Source: Flammeovirgaceae bacterium UBA7330 (GTDB lineage: Bacteria > Bacteroidota > Bacteroidia > Cytophagales > Cyclobacteriaceae). Taken from it: a stretch of 64,000 nt of DNA. A program made the position numbers and the translations under genes. The stretch spans positions 372,001 through 436,000 of the forward strand of contig DKPQ01000005.1 in the NCBI GenBank assembly GCA_002471275.1. Reading direction: 5' to 3'. Of the stretch, positions 33,799 to 44,064 are shown in pieces. A model generated the notes under the pieces. It searched no databases and was not told the origin of the DNA. It worked only from the letters and a program-made list of their open reading frames with translations. The stretch's first letter is position 1; each line of letters starts with the position of its first letter.

Positions 33799-35973
33799 AT
33801 GAGTAAGAAGAAAAAGAAGAAATTTACTAAACCTCAAAAATCCGGTGGACGTCAGCCCAAAGCTCAAATTATCAAAGAGCAGCTAAAAGAACTCTTTGTC
33901 ACTAATTTGGGCTCAGGCTATAGCATCCAGCAGATTATCAAACAGCTCAAGCTGCGCGACATGAGGTCAAAGAACCTCCTGAAAGAGATCCTGTTTGGGA
34001 TGGAAAGTAGGGGAAAGATCACCAGAGGCCCGGATGGCCGGTTTAGTAGCGCTATGGAAACTGAATCCATAGAGGGTCGGGTAGATCATGTCAATCCAAG
34101 GTTTGCTTATATCATTTGTGAAGGGATAGAGGAAGATATTTGGGTACGAACAGACGATCTCAAATTTGCCATAGATGGTGACATTGTCCGAATAATGATC
34201 ACCTCTCACGCAAAAAATGGATTTCGAGCAGAGGGTCGTGTTTTGGAGATTGTTCAGCGCACCAAAGACGAGTTTGTAGGCAGGATTGAAGTCTCTGAGA
34301 AGTTTTCTTTTGTGGTCCCAGACAATAAAAACCTGCACTTTGATGTGTTTGTCTACCCAGAGAAAATTGGCAAGGCAAAGCACAATGACAAAGTGATCGT
34401 CAAGATTTCAAGATGGCATGATGCCAGAAACAGGAGCCCATTAGGAGAGGTAATTCAGGTATTGGGCAAAGCAGGGGAGAATGAAGCAGAGATACATTCT
34501 ATCATGGCGGAGTTTGGACTCCCATTTCAGTTTCCAGATAAGATCGAAGAAGCAGCTTCATCCATTCCGATAAAAATCTCCCAAAAAGAAATCAAAGGAC
34601 GGAGAGACTTCCGTGAGGTGACCACCTTCACCGTAGACCCTGAGGATGCCAAAGATTTTGATGATGCCCTGTCAATCAAAGAGGTGAAAAAAGGCACCTA
34701 TGAAATTGGGATCCATATCGCTGACGTTTCTCATTATGTGACGGAAAATTCTATCCTGGACAAGGAGGCTTATGAGCGTGCTACATCGGTGTATCTGGTA
34801 GATCGTACCATTCCAATGCTGCCGGAGGTGCTATCCAATCAGTTGTGCTCCCTAAGGCCCAATGAGGAGAAGCTTACTTTTTCGGCGGTTTTCCATATTG
34901 ATGAGGATCTAAAAATTTCTAACCGTTGGTTTGGGAGGACAATCATCAATTCAAACAGGCGGTTCACCTATGAAGAAGCGCAGGAAAATATTGAATCTGG
35001 TAAAGGAGATTATGCAAAAGAACTAGTCATTCTAAATAATATCGCCAAACGATTTAGGGATAGAAGATTTAAACATGGAGCGGTAAACTTTGAGACTACA
35101 GAAGTGAAGTTTAAGCTCGATGAAAAAGGAAAACCCCTGGAAGTCGTCCCCAAAATCCGTAAGGACGCTCATAAGATGATCGAAGAGTTTATGCTTCTGG
35201 CCAATAGAGAGGTAGCTACATATGTGCACCAATTGAAGCAGAGGAAGGGGCAGCAACAGCCAAACACATTCGTCTATCGAACTCATGACCTGCCGGATCC
35301 TGAGAAGCTGGATAACTTCAGTAAATTTTCTGCTCGCTTTGGTCATAAACTCGAAACGTCAGGAGACATTTCGAAAAGTTTAAATAAGCTGATGAATGAA
35401 ATAGAAGGCAAGCCTGAGCAAAATGTTTTGGAACAGCTAGCCATTCGTTCCATGGCGAAAGCCAAATACACTACTGAGCCAAAAGGGCATTTTGGACTGG
35501 CTTTTGATCACTACTCACATTTTACCTCACCCATCAGGAGGTACCCTGATGTGATGGTTCACAGACTACTCTGGAATTACCTGGAGGATGGTGCTATGCC
35601 TGATCGGGAACCTTATGAAAAGCGATGTGTCCATTCCTCGGAGAGAGAAAAGAATGCAGCAGATGCAGAAAGAGCTTCCATCAAGTACAAGCAGGTAGAA
35701 TTCATGCAGACCATGCTTGGACAGGAATTCGAAGGGCTTGTATCAGGTGTGACCGAATGGGGAATATTTGTGGAGATCATTGACACCAAATGTGAAGGAA
35801 TGATTCGCCTGGCAGATATCGAAGGAGATTTCTACGATTTTGATGAGAAAAATTACCGGGTGATCGGTAGACATAACAAGCGAATAATCGCGCTTGGAGA
35901 TAAACTTAAAGTGATGGTAGCGAGGACAGATATCGACAGGCGGACCATAGATCTAGACCTCGTACAGGAATGA
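33799..35973 (+). CDS. rnr: ribonuclease R
   Basis: A processive 3'-5' exoribonuclease that degrades structured RNA. The 724-residue protein has a Lys-rich tail (MSKKKKKKFTKPQK), winged-helix and cold-shock domains (to about 230), the RNB catalytic domain with DPEDAKDFDDALSI (about 277-290) supplying the metal-binding Asp residues, and a C-terminal S1 domain (GLVSGVTEWGIFVEI...). Length is normal. It overlaps the polyprenyl synthase gene by 4 bases (ATGA). Confidence 0.97.
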   Translation: MSKKKKKKFTKPQKSGGRQPKAQIIKEQLKELFVTNLGSGYSIQQIIKQLKLRDMRSKNLLKEILFGMESRGKITRGPDGRFSSAMETESIEGRVDHVNPRFAYIICEGIEEDIWVRTDDLKFAIDGDIVRIMITSHAKNGFRAEGRVLEIVQRTKDEFVGRIEVSEKFSFVVPDNKNLHFDVFVYPEKIGKAKHNDKVIVKISRWHDARNRSPLGEVIQVLGKAGENEAEIHSIMAEFGLPFQFPDKIEEAASSIPIKISQKEIKGRRDFREVTTFTVDPEDAKDFDDALSIKEVKKGTYEIGIHIADVSHYVTENSILDKEAYERATSVYLVDRTIPMLPEVLSNQLCSLRPNEEKLTFSAVFHIDEDLKISNRWFGRTIINSNRRFTYEEAQENIESGKGDYAKELVILNNIAKRFRDRRFKHGAVNFETTEVKFKLDEKGKPLEVVPKIRKDAHKMIEEFMLLANREVATYVHQLKQRKGQQQPNTFVYRTHDLPDPEKLDNFSKFSARFGHKLETSGDISKSLNKLMNEIEGKPEQNVLEQLAIRSMAKAKYTTEPKGHFGLAFDHYSHFTSPIRRYPDVMVHRLLWNYLEDGAMPDREPYEKRCVHSSEREKNAADAERASIKYKQVEFMQTMLGQEFEGLVSGVTEWGIFVEIIDTKCEGMIRLADIEGDFYDFDEKNYRVIGRHNKRIIALGDKLKVMVARTDIDRRTIDLDLVQE

Positions 35974-36935
35974 ACCCAATTAACGAACTTCAGAATCGCA
36001 TAGAGGAGGAGATTGCCAAACTTCATTTTGGGGATCACCCAAAGGAGTTGTATGAACCCATTAGCTACATTTTGTCACTAGGCGGCAAAAGATTGCGGCC
36101 ATTACTGGTATCACTCGGTTACAAACTATTTAAAGAAGACACTCAATCCATTTTACGATCTGCCGTATCGGTAGAAGTTTTTCATAATTTCACCCTCATG
36201 CATGACGACATCATGGATGAAGCTCCACTAAGAAGGGGAATGCCTACCGTTCATGAAAAGTGGGACAATACGGTTGCTATTTTGAGCGGGGATACCATGC
36301 TGGTGAAAGTCTACGATCTATTGCTAAGTGTGAAGCCTGAATATCTGCATTCAGCCATTCGAGATTTCAATAAGACAGCCATCGAAGTCTGTGAGGGCCA
36401 GCAGATTGATATGAACTTCGAAAAAACAGGCCAGGTAAAGGAGGAGGAATATATAGAAATGATTCGCCTCAAAACGGCAGTGCTCCTGGGCTTTAGCTTA
36501 AAGTTTGGTGGTCTACTTGCGGGGGCATCGAAGGAACAGCAGGATATTTTGTATCGGATTGGTGAGATGATGGGCATCGGATTCCAGCTCATGGACGACC
36601 TTTTGGACGTATATGGAGACCAAAAAAAGTTCGGAAAGATGGTTGGAGGTGATATCGTCTCTAACAAAAAGACGTTCCTACTTATCCAGGCACAGGACAG
36701 GGCAAATGGGGAACAAAAAAGCATTTTGGACAAGTGGTTGACTGCGGCTACATTCGATAACGAAGAAAAAGTGGCAGCAGTCACATCGGTCTACGACGAA
36801 CTCGGAATCAGGGAACTGACAGAACACAAAATGAATGGTTACTTTGACCAGTCGTTTGAGCTAATGGACCGATTAGAGGCAGATACCAGCTTGTTAAAGA
36901 ATTTCACCCTCAAACTAATGAAAAGAGACTCATGA
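35970..36935 (+). CDS. polyprenyl diphosphate synthase
   Basis: Extends isoprenoid chains from isopentenyl diphosphate, probably for menaquinone or undecaprenyl-type lipids. The 321-residue protein has both Asp-rich motifs: HDDIMDEAPLRRG (about 78-90) and QLMDDLLDVYGD (about 208-219), and the GGKRLRPLL segment near the N-terminus. The chain length cannot be read from the sequence. It overlaps rnr and the rhomboid gene by 4 bases on each side. Confidence 0.94.
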   Translation: MNPINELQNRIEEEIAKLHFGDHPKELYEPISYILSLGGKRLRPLLVSLGYKLFKEDTQSILRSAVSVEVFHNFTLMHDDIMDEAPLRRGMPTVHEKWDNTVAILSGDTMLVKVYDLLLSVKPEYLHSAIRDFNKTAIEVCEGQQIDMNFEKTGQVKEEEYIEMIRLKTAVLLGFSLKFGGLLAGASKEQQDILYRIGEMMGIGFQLMDDLLDVYGDQKKFGKMVGGDIVSNKKTFLLIQAQDRANGEQKSILDKWLTAATFDNEEKVAAVTSVYDELGIRELTEHKMNGYFDQSFELMDRLEADTSLLKNFTLKLMKRDS

Positions 36936-37552
36936 TCCCAATTACCCTCATTATCATCGGCATCACCATCCTGGTATCTATTTTGGCCTTCAACAACGAT
37001 CAGTGGATGCGCAAGCTGATTATGAACCCATACCTTGTGGCCAATAAAAATCAATTTTACAGAACTGTTTCCTCGGGGTTTGTGCATGCCAACTGGATGC
37101 ATCTCGGATTCAACATGTTCGCTTTCTTCTTTTTTGGCCGTGTAGTAGAGAGTTACTTCTATCAGATTCTTGGTGGGAAATCTACGCTTGTATTTGTTGT
37201 TTTTTACCTCACAGCAATTGTGGCTTCTGACTTCATCACCATATTCAGGCACAGAAACAACCCAAACTATAATAGTCTTGGTGCCAGTGGCGCAGTATCG
37301 GCTATTGTATTTACCAGCATACTATATGCCCCACTCAATAATATCTATATCTACTTTATTAAGATGCCAGGATTTATTTTTGGGTTGATCTATGTGGCTT
37401 ACTCTTATTGGCAGAGTAAAAATGAGGGGAGTGGGATCAACCATGACGCTCATTTATTTGGAGCGATCTATGGGATAATTTTTGGGATAATCGTTTATCC
37501 TGATTCTGCAGGAGGATTCATCGAACAAATCCTCCAGTACAGAATCTTTTAG
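36932..37552 (+). CDS. rhomboid family intramembrane serine protease
   Basis: A 206-residue membrane protein with about six helices. The catalytic Ser119 lies in GASGAVSA (117-124) and the His174 partner in NHDAHLFGA (170-178). An upstream HANWMHLGFNMF segment (52-63) is the usual rhomboid helix-2 signature. The stop is 8 bases from the stop of the convergent FKBP gene. Substrate unknown. Confidence 0.95.
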   Translation: MIPITLIIIGITILVSILAFNNDQWMRKLIMNPYLVANKNQFYRTVSSGFVHANWMHLGFNMFAFFFFGRVVESYFYQILGGKSTLVFVVFYLTAIVASDFITIFRHRNNPNYNSLGASGAVSAIVFTSILYAPLNNIYIYFIKMPGFIFGLIYVAYSYWQSKNEGSGINHDAHLFGAIYGIIFGIIVYPDSAGGFIEQILQYRIF

Positions 37553-37560
37553 ATTTTTGC

Positions 37561-38232
37561 TTAGTTAACGGAGATCAACTCAACTTCAAATACAAGTACT
37601 GCATTTGGAGGAATAGCTCCACCGGCACCTCTTGGTCCGTAAGCCAGCTCCGAAGGGATCACCAATTCCCATTTAGATCCTTCTTTCATCAACTGTAATG
37701 CTTCGGTCCAACCTTTGATGACTCCATTCACAGGGAATGTAGCAGGTTCGCCTCTTTCTACAGAGCTGTCAAACACAGTACCATCAGTCAATTTACCTGT
37801 GTAGTGAACAGTTACTTCATCTGTTGCTCCAGGGGTTGCACCACTTCCTTCGGTAATGACCCTGTATTGTAAACCGCTTTCTGTTACTTCAAATCCTTCT
37901 TTGCCTTTGTTACTTTCTAGATAGGCTTGTCCTTCTTTCATAGATGCTTCACTTTGTCTTGTATTCATTGCCATCATTAATTCCTGACATTGTTGTAATG
38001 TTAGTTGGGCATTACCATTAAATGCTTCAGCCAATGCTTTACTAACAATTCCTATATCAATGCTATCATCATCAAGGTTTTTAAGTGATTCAGCAATCTG
38101 AACTCCATAGCTGTAGCTTAGGCTATCATTGAAACTGTCCATTTCAACTGGACCACTCACTTCTTCATTGCATCCAAATCCAGCAACAATAAATACCAGA
38201 AAAGAATAGCCAAACAATTTTTTCATTTTCAT
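37561..38232 (-). CDS. FKBP-type peptidyl-prolyl isomerase, lipoprotein
   Basis: Helps fold exported proteins by Pro cis/trans isomerisation. The 223-residue protein has a lipoprotein signal (lipobox AGFGC, Cys about 21), an N-terminal FKBP_N dimerisation helix region (about 35-110) and a C-terminal FKBP domain with TDGTVFDSS, GVIKGWTEALQLMKEGSKW and AYGPRGAGGAIPPNAVLVF. It is anchored in the periplasm. glnS lies divergently 150 bases away. Confidence 0.95.
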   Translation of the reverse strand: MKMKKLFGYSFLVFIVAGFGCNEEVSGPVEMDSFNDSLSYSYGVQIAESLKNLDDDSIDIGIVSKALAEAFNGNAQLTLQQCQELMMAMNTRQSEASMKEGQAYLESNKGKEGFEVTESGLQYRVITEGSGATPGATDEVTVHYTGKLTDGTVFDSSVERGEPATFPVNGVIKGWTEALQLMKEGSKWELVIPSELAYGPRGAGGAIPPNAVLVFEVELISVN

Positions 38233-38354
38233 CTTTTTTTAATGAGGCGCTAAGATAAGGACAATATCAGAAGAACAAGAATTATCAAATCGTAAATCAG
38301 GTATCCAAAATCAAATGAACCATTTTGTGTGCTACAATTATTGAGTTATTCTGA

Positions 38355-38362
38355 TACTTTTG
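38355..38362 (+). promoter_or_regulatory. -7 element of the probable glnS promoter
   Basis: TACTTTTG matches TAnnTTTG exactly, 20 bases before the glnS ATG. A TTG at 38325-38327 is 27 bases upstream, too far for the usual spacing, so the -33 part is weak. Confidence 0.4.
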
Positions 38363-38382
38363 CCAGTTAAAAAAGAAGTTCA

Positions 38383-40059
38383 ATGGAAGGGGAGCGCAAG
38401 CCATCATTAAATTTTATCGAACAGCTAATTGAGGGCGACCTGAAGAGTGGTAAGCACAAAAGCATCCATACCAGATTCCCTCCCGAGCCCAATGGCTATC
38501 TTCATATTGGTCATGCGAAATCAATCGTCCTCAACTTTGGCCTGGCTGAAAAGTACAAGGGCAAGTGCAACCTGAGGTTTGATGACACCAACCCGGAGAA
38601 GGAGGATACGGAATATGTAGACTCCATCAAGCGGGACATCCAGTGGATGGGTTATGACTGGGAGGAACGGGAGTTTTACGCGTCCGATTATTTTGATACG
38701 CTATACGACTATGCTATTCGCCTCATCAAAAAAGGCAAAGCATATGTGGATGACCTGAGCCAGGAAGAATTTAATGCCATTAAAGGTACACCTACGGAAC
38801 CCGGTAAGGAAAGTCCTTTCAGGGGTAGAAGTGTTGAGGAAAACCTACAGCTTTTGGAGGAAATGAAAGCGGGTAAATACAAAAATGGCGAAAAGGTATT
38901 GAGAGCAAAGATCGACATGTCATCTCCAAATATGCACATGCGTGATCCAATCCTCTATCGGATCAAACACACTCCCCACCATCGGACCGGCGATGCCTGG
39001 TGTATCTATCCTACCTACGACTTCGCCCATGGCCAATCTGATAGTATTGAAAATATCACACATTCTCTCTGCACGCTGGAATTCGAAGTTCATCGTCCGC
39101 TATATGAATGGCTGATTCAGGAGTTGGAGATTTTTCCTTCCAAGCAGACAGAATTTGCCAGGCTAAACCTTAGCTATACGGTTGTCAGTAAGCGGAAATT
39201 ACTAGAGCTGGTCCAGGAAAAACATGTGGCAGGATGGGACGACCCAAGGATGCCTACCATTTCCGGAATCAGAAGAAGAGGTTTTACGCCTGAATCCATC
39301 AAAAATTTTATTCATAAGGTTGGTGTGGCCAGAAGAGACGGAATCACCGATGTGGCCCTGTTGGAACATGCGGTTCGGGAAGATCTCAATAAAAAGACCA
39401 ACCGGTTTTTTGGGATTCTCAATCCATTAAAGGTGGTAATCACCAACTGGCCGGAGGATAAAGAAGAAATTCTTACCGGGGTAAATAATCCGGAAGATGA
39501 ATCTGCAGGTACCCGTGAAATGAAATTTGGACGCGAGATCTACATTGATCGGGGTGACTTCCTCGAAGATCCACCAAGTCCGAAAAAATGGTATCGCCTG
39601 GGTCCTGACAGGGAGGTTAGGTTGAAATATGCATACATCATTAAATGCACCGGATACGATAAGAATGATCAGGGTGAGGTGACCACACTATATGCTGAAT
39701 ATGATCCGGAAACGCGAAGTGGACAGGACACCAGCGGCAAAAAGGTGAAAGGAACACTGGGATGGGTATCGGCAAAATATGGAATTGGGGCTGAAATCCG
39801 GCTATACGACCGATTGTTTCAGACGGAAAACCTGAATGACATTGACGATGATTTCAAGAATCACCTTAACCCGGATTCATTGGCTATCAACAGAGAAGCT
39901 ATTCTCGAGGAGGCTTTAAAATCAGCTAAAGTTGGGGATCTGGTGCAATTCGAAAGAGTTGGCTATTTCCGGGTTGATGAGGACAGCACTCCCGGCAATT
40001 TGGTTTTCAACCGGACGATTACACTGAGGGATAACTGGGCAAAGTCACAGGGCGGTTGA
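38383..40059 (+). CDS. glnS: glutaminyl-tRNA synthetase
   Basis: Charges tRNA-Gln directly with glutamine. The 558-residue protein has the HIGH motif in PNGYLHIGHAKSI (about 36-48) and a KMSKS equivalent VVSKRKLLEL (about 267-276). The C-terminal anticodon-binding beta-barrels are complete (GQDTSGKKVKGTLGWV). Its presence means direct charging is used rather than only the GatCAB route. A bidirectional terminator follows at 40213-40244. Confidence 0.98.
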   Translation: MEGERKPSLNFIEQLIEGDLKSGKHKSIHTRFPPEPNGYLHIGHAKSIVLNFGLAEKYKGKCNLRFDDTNPEKEDTEYVDSIKRDIQWMGYDWEEREFYASDYFDTLYDYAIRLIKKGKAYVDDLSQEEFNAIKGTPTEPGKESPFRGRSVEENLQLLEEMKAGKYKNGEKVLRAKIDMSSPNMHMRDPILYRIKHTPHHRTGDAWCIYPTYDFAHGQSDSIENITHSLCTLEFEVHRPLYEWLIQELEIFPSKQTEFARLNLSYTVVSKRKLLELVQEKHVAGWDDPRMPTISGIRRRGFTPESIKNFIHKVGVARRDGITDVALLEHAVREDLNKKTNRFFGILNPLKVVITNWPEDKEEILTGVNNPEDESAGTREMKFGREIYIDRGDFLEDPPSPKKWYRLGPDREVRLKYAYIIKCTGYDKNDQGEVTTLYAEYDPETRSGQDTSGKKVKGTLGWVSAKYGIGAEIRLYDRLFQTENLNDIDDDFKNHLNPDSLAINREAILEEALKSAKVGDLVQFERVGYFRVDEDSTPGNLVFNRTITLRDNWAKSQGG

Positions 40060-40212
40060 TTATCAAGTAATCAATAGATCGCTGCTCAAATGGGTCCTTC
40101 TTAAATACAGTTGATCGGAGTGAGAACAAAGGCTTTCCGCTCACTTGCCAGTTAATCTTTAGAATTCGAGGGGAATAAATTCAGTGTGATATTGAAATCC
40201 TTCCTAAAAATA

Positions 40213-40244
40213 AAAATCCCACGAGTTTGCGCTAGTGGGATTTT
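40213..40244. terminator. bidirectional rho-independent terminator
   Basis: Stem AAAATCCCAC (40213-40222) and GTGGGATTTT (40235-40244), 10 perfect pairs with a 12-base loop. Plus-strand T run ends the stem; on the minus strand TTTTTATTTTTA follows. It serves glnS from the left and the lipoprotein gene from the right. The 150 bases before it hold no gene. Confidence 0.85.
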
Positions 40245-40268
40245 GAATATATTGTTCGCTTATTATAT

Positions 40269-41405
40269 CTAAAAATACCGATAATAATCGTGGATCTTGG
40301 CAATGACCTGGTCATACAGTGGGGCCGTGAATTCTTCAAACATGAGCTGGGGACCAGGAATAGAAACCTCTATCCTCTTGACCATGTCTTGTTCTTCTTC
40401 GCTTAACGCTCTTTCATCCCCATTGAATGTGGCCCATCGGGCAGTCCACACATATTCGCTGGGAAATTTTTCCTGTGTGAGCACTTTTCTTGTTCTGCCA
40501 TCAAGCACCTTGAAGTCTAGCAAGCCACTTCCTGTAAGCGATCTTTCGTTCACTTTAAGTACAGCCTTTACGGTACCATATACCACCTCGCCAGACTTGG
40601 TTTTGCCGACTTCCACACTATCCTTACTTGTTTCTTTTTCATAAGTTCGGCTCGATACACCCCCCAGGTTAAACCGGTCAAATTCCATTTGGATGTAATG
40701 ATCTACGAAAGGAAGCTGATCAATTTTGGCTTCGGAAGGTGTATAAAACCGCACATATTGATTGATCATGTTGTTATGAAGGTATTCATTGATCTTGTTA
40801 ACAAAAAACTCATGTTTTAAGTCAAATATCCTTACTGGACTTGGGATTGGCTCTACTACAACTTTCATGGTAGCGTAGAAAAGGGCTTCATCCATTCTAT
40901 CTTCTACGTCTTTATAGCGTGGAACAAAATCACTTGCTACAGCAAAGTGCCCGTGCGCTTCTTTTGCTTTTTCCCTGTTGTCTTTCTGTTGCATCGCCCG
41001 ATCACCAAGCTCATATCTATACTCAGCAGCCTTCAATCTGGCTCCGGAAAGTTCCTGATCGAACCTTTCAGGGTTAGGAACTACCTTCCTACAACCCGGA
41101 CAACGCGCAATGGCATCGTATAAATTATTAATGGCAGTATAGTCATAGACCATTTTTTCATATTTGAAAGGATCCGTGCTGGCTTTTGCTCTTTGGATAT
41201 TGTCTTTATGAAGATCCACTCCAAGAAAATAAGCCGACTTGAGTGTCTGCCTCGACTTTTTGTGGTCGGGATTATTTTTTAATCTGTTGATGGCCTGATA
41301 GGCAGCAGTATCATAATTGCCTTTTTCCAGGGCTTTTTTCCCGCTGTAGCAGCCGACAAGTACAAGGAAAGCTGCTAATAATGAATAGGTTACGATGGAC
41401 TTCAT
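40269..41405 (-). CDS. conserved lipoprotein with TPR-like N-terminal half
   Basis: A 378-residue lipoprotein (lipobox LVGC, Cys19). The N-terminal half resembles TPR helices (ALEKGNYDTAAYQAINRLKNNPD), then a CPGC pair near residues 102-105, followed by a beta-rich C-terminal half (MKVVVEPIPSPVRIFDLKHEF). No family name is certain. It is transcribed alone, with the terminator at 40213-40244 downstream and 104 bases to the ABC permease gene upstream. A role in envelope assembly is possible but unproven. Confidence 0.85.
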   Translation of the reverse strand: MKSIVTYSLLAAFLVLVGCYSGKKALEKGNYDTAAYQAINRLKNNPDHKKSRQTLKSAYFLGVDLHKDNIQRAKASTDPFKYEKMVYDYTAINNLYDAIARCPGCRKVVPNPERFDQELSGARLKAAEYRYELGDRAMQQKDNREKAKEAHGHFAVASDFVPRYKDVEDRMDEALFYATMKVVVEPIPSPVRIFDLKHEFFVNKINEYLHNNMINQYVRFYTPSEAKIDQLPFVDHYIQMEFDRFNLGGVSSRTYEKETSKDSVEVGKTKSGEVVYGTVKAVLKVNERSLTGSGLLDFKVLDGRTRKVLTQEKFPSEYVWTARWATFNGDERALSEEEQDMVKRIEVSIPGPQLMFEEFTAPLYDQVIAKIHDYYRYF

Positions 41406-41509
41406 GGTCTTTTTATTTTGGTTCTAAAGATACAGAAATCATAAAATGTGCCAATTATTTTTCGATGAGTATAAATTGACACCCGTGTAGAAGGTTTTAA
41501 AAGACCTAA

Positions 41510-44059
41510 TTACCCGGCTTTTCTGAGTATCTCAAGTGGAGATCTTGATATTACCGATTGGTTGTTGATCAAACCAATAAATACTGTGGTGCCGGTCACA
41601 GCAAGAATGATCCATAGGATTTGAAGAAAGTCAGGGATGAATGTCAGTTCAAACACAAACTGACCGAGAACCACAGAAAATACCAATGCCAGAAGAACCC
41701 CGGTCAGAGACCCAAGAATCCCTAAAAAGAAATATTCCGCTATCACGATTTTCCAAAGCTGGATGCGGGATGCTCCTAAAGTTCTCAGCAATACATTTTC
41801 TTTCATTCTTTGAAACCTGCTCAATACAATGCTGCTTATGAGCATGATGATTCCAGTACCTATGCTAAACAAAGCCATGAAGCGGATTACAAATGCAATT
41901 TTCCCAAGAATCTCATCAAGTGTTTTCAGTACCAGTTCCAGGTCAATGATTGAGATGTTGGGGAAGTTTCTTACTACAGCCTGTTGATACCTTGCTGATA
42001 GCTCGGTGTTGTCAATTTTTGTGATCAAAACATGGAATTGCGGGGCTTTCTCCAATACTCCTGTGGGAAATAGAACCAAAAAGTTGGTCTGTACCCTACG
42101 CCAGTCAATATCCCGAAAGCTACTTATATAGGTTTCCACCAGGGCGCCCTGTACATTCCACAATATTTTATCTCCTATTTGTACCCCAAGATTATCAGCA
42201 TAGCCAGAAGATATGGAAATGGGAATGCTGTCTCCGGTTATATGACCTATCCATTCCCCTTCGGCAATGGATTCGGAATCGATCAGGGAGTCCCGGTAAG
42301 TGACCCGATATTCTCTATTGTATACCCAGGACCTTCTATGAATAGTAGTGTCCTGTTCAGACTCTAATTGATCAATGCCATTGATTTCTTCCAGGCGCAT
42401 AGTCACAATGGGGACTTCCTGCAGGATGGGGAGATCATAGTCCAAAGTCATGGATTTCACCTCTTCTTTTTGAGGAGTTTGGATGTCAAAAAGTACGGTA
42501 TTGGGCCTGTCACCAGATCCGGATATCGTTACCCGCTCCAGAAGCATGCTCTGCATAAACAATACTGTGGCTATGAAACTGGTTCCCAGCCCCAAAGTAA
42601 TGATCAGGATGGTTGTCTGGTTGTGGGGACGGTAAAGATTTGATAGTCCCTGTCGCCAGGCAAATGAGACCTTTGGTGAAATGGATTTTCTGATGATCCA
42701 ACGGAGCCCGGCTCCCATCAGACCCAGGATCACCAGGGCACCTAACAGCCCTGCAGTAAAGATTATTGAATCGACCCAGGATCTAATCTGGAGGTAGACC
42801 AGCAGGTTGATGAACCCAAAAAGCACCAGTGTAATCAACCCCTGGAGCCGATCAAACTTTTTGATCTCATCCACTTCGGACCTGATGGCCTGGAGGGGGC
42901 TGACGAGTCTCAGCGAAACCAGGGAGAGTAGGGCAAACAAGACGGACACCACCACACCAATGATAATGCCTGTAAATACAGATGTCCAGGATATTGTGGA
43001 TGTGAAACTAATGGGAATAAAATCTTTTAAAAGTTCAGGCAGAAAGACCTGAACGCTTACTCCCAGCAGACTTCCAAAAACTGAACCGATGAGCCCAAAA
43101 AAACTTACCTGGATCAAGAAGATGGTAATGGCCTGAGAAGACGTGATCCCAAGACACCTTAGGGTTGCCACGATGCCGGTTTTTTCTTTGGTATACACAT
43201 AAATGCTACTGGCGACACCAATACATCCAAGCAGCAGTGCCACAAAGGCTACCAGCTCAAGAAAATCCGTCAGGTCTTTAAACGACCGACTGGTTTGGCG
43301 TTTTTCGTCCTCTACTGTATCTACATCATATCCTTTTTCTTCTGTGATCTCTTTCAGTTCCTTCCAGGCCTGTGTAGTATCGGCCTGTTCTTTGAAGACA
43401 TAGTAATGAAGGTAATTGATGCGGCTACCCTTTTTGATCAGCCCTGTCTGCTCCAGGTAGTGGAATGGGATATAGACCACAGGAGCTGCCGTGGAAGATA
43501 CGTTTGTCTGACCAGGTATTTTTCGCAGCTTTCCTGCAATATGGAAGAGAAGATTTCCAACTTTGACTGAGTCTCCAAGCTCCACATTGTACTGGATCAT
43601 CAATTTTTCATCTACGAGCGCATTTTGCCCATCCAGGAAGGTTCTGGATGCTTCAGCGGGGAGGGTTTCAATGGCTCCATAATATGGGTATTTCCCACTC
43701 AAGGCCCTCACCTGCGTGAGCCTCGTGCCGTCCGTCCTTGGAAAGTAGACCATCGAGGCGAAATAGCTTTCACGGGACATATCGGCAGCATATTCCGAAT
43801 GGGCCGCCAGAAGAGAATCCGGCAACAGTTGATTGCCTCTTACGGAGACATCCGCTCCCAGCAAAGTCTTTGCCTGATTATTGATCTCTACCAACAAATT
43901 TTCTCTAAATGAGGTAATACCTACTAATGCAGCAATACCCAATGCGATGGCTAGAATAAACAGTAACAGCTTGCTTTTGCTATTGCGGGCATCTCTCCAG
44001 GCCATCTTCCAGGGCCAGGATTTTGAATAGGAGGTATTGGGTATATTTTGGTCAGACAT
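41510..44059 (-). CDS. ABC transporter permease, FtsX-like (YbbP type)
   Basis: An 849-residue membrane protein with one N-terminal helix, a large periplasmic domain, three helices, then a second periplasmic domain and a final set of helices: two FtsX-like domains, as in YbbP/LolC-like permeases. Together with the ATPase gene 5 bases upstream it forms an MacB/LolCDE-type exporter or lipoprotein/toxin-handling system. The export substrate is unknown. Confidence 0.92.
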   Translation of the reverse strand: MSDQNIPNTSYSKSWPWKMAWRDARNSKSKLLLFILAIALGIAALVGITSFRENLLVEINNQAKTLLGADVSVRGNQLLPDSLLAAHSEYAADMSRESYFASMVYFPRTDGTRLTQVRALSGKYPYYGAIETLPAEASRTFLDGQNALVDEKLMIQYNVELGDSVKVGNLLFHIAGKLRKIPGQTNVSSTAAPVVYIPFHYLEQTGLIKKGSRINYLHYYVFKEQADTTQAWKELKEITEEKGYDVDTVEDEKRQTSRSFKDLTDFLELVAFVALLLGCIGVASSIYVYTKEKTGIVATLRCLGITSSQAITIFLIQVSFFGLIGSVFGSLLGVSVQVFLPELLKDFIPISFTSTISWTSVFTGIIIGVVVSVLFALLSLVSLRLVSPLQAIRSEVDEIKKFDRLQGLITLVLFGFINLLVYLQIRSWVDSIIFTAGLLGALVILGLMGAGLRWIIRKSISPKVSFAWRQGLSNLYRPHNQTTILIITLGLGTSFIATVLFMQSMLLERVTISGSGDRPNTVLFDIQTPQKEEVKSMTLDYDLPILQEVPIVTMRLEEINGIDQLESEQDTTIHRRSWVYNREYRVTYRDSLIDSESIAEGEWIGHITGDSIPISISSGYADNLGVQIGDKILWNVQGALVETYISSFRDIDWRRVQTNFLVLFPTGVLEKAPQFHVLITKIDNTELSARYQQAVVRNFPNISIIDLELVLKTLDEILGKIAFVIRFMALFSIGTGIIMLISSIVLSRFQRMKENVLLRTLGASRIQLWKIVIAEYFFLGILGSLTGVLLALVFSVVLGQFVFELTFIPDFLQILWIILAVTGTTVFIGLINNQSVISRSPLEILRKAG

Positions 44060-44064
44060 CCCGA

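Noticed and set aside
36311..36784. 157-codon minus-strand frame opposite the polyprenyl synthase gene
   Set aside because: Antisense to a clearly conserved enzyme with both Asp motifs; no protein features.
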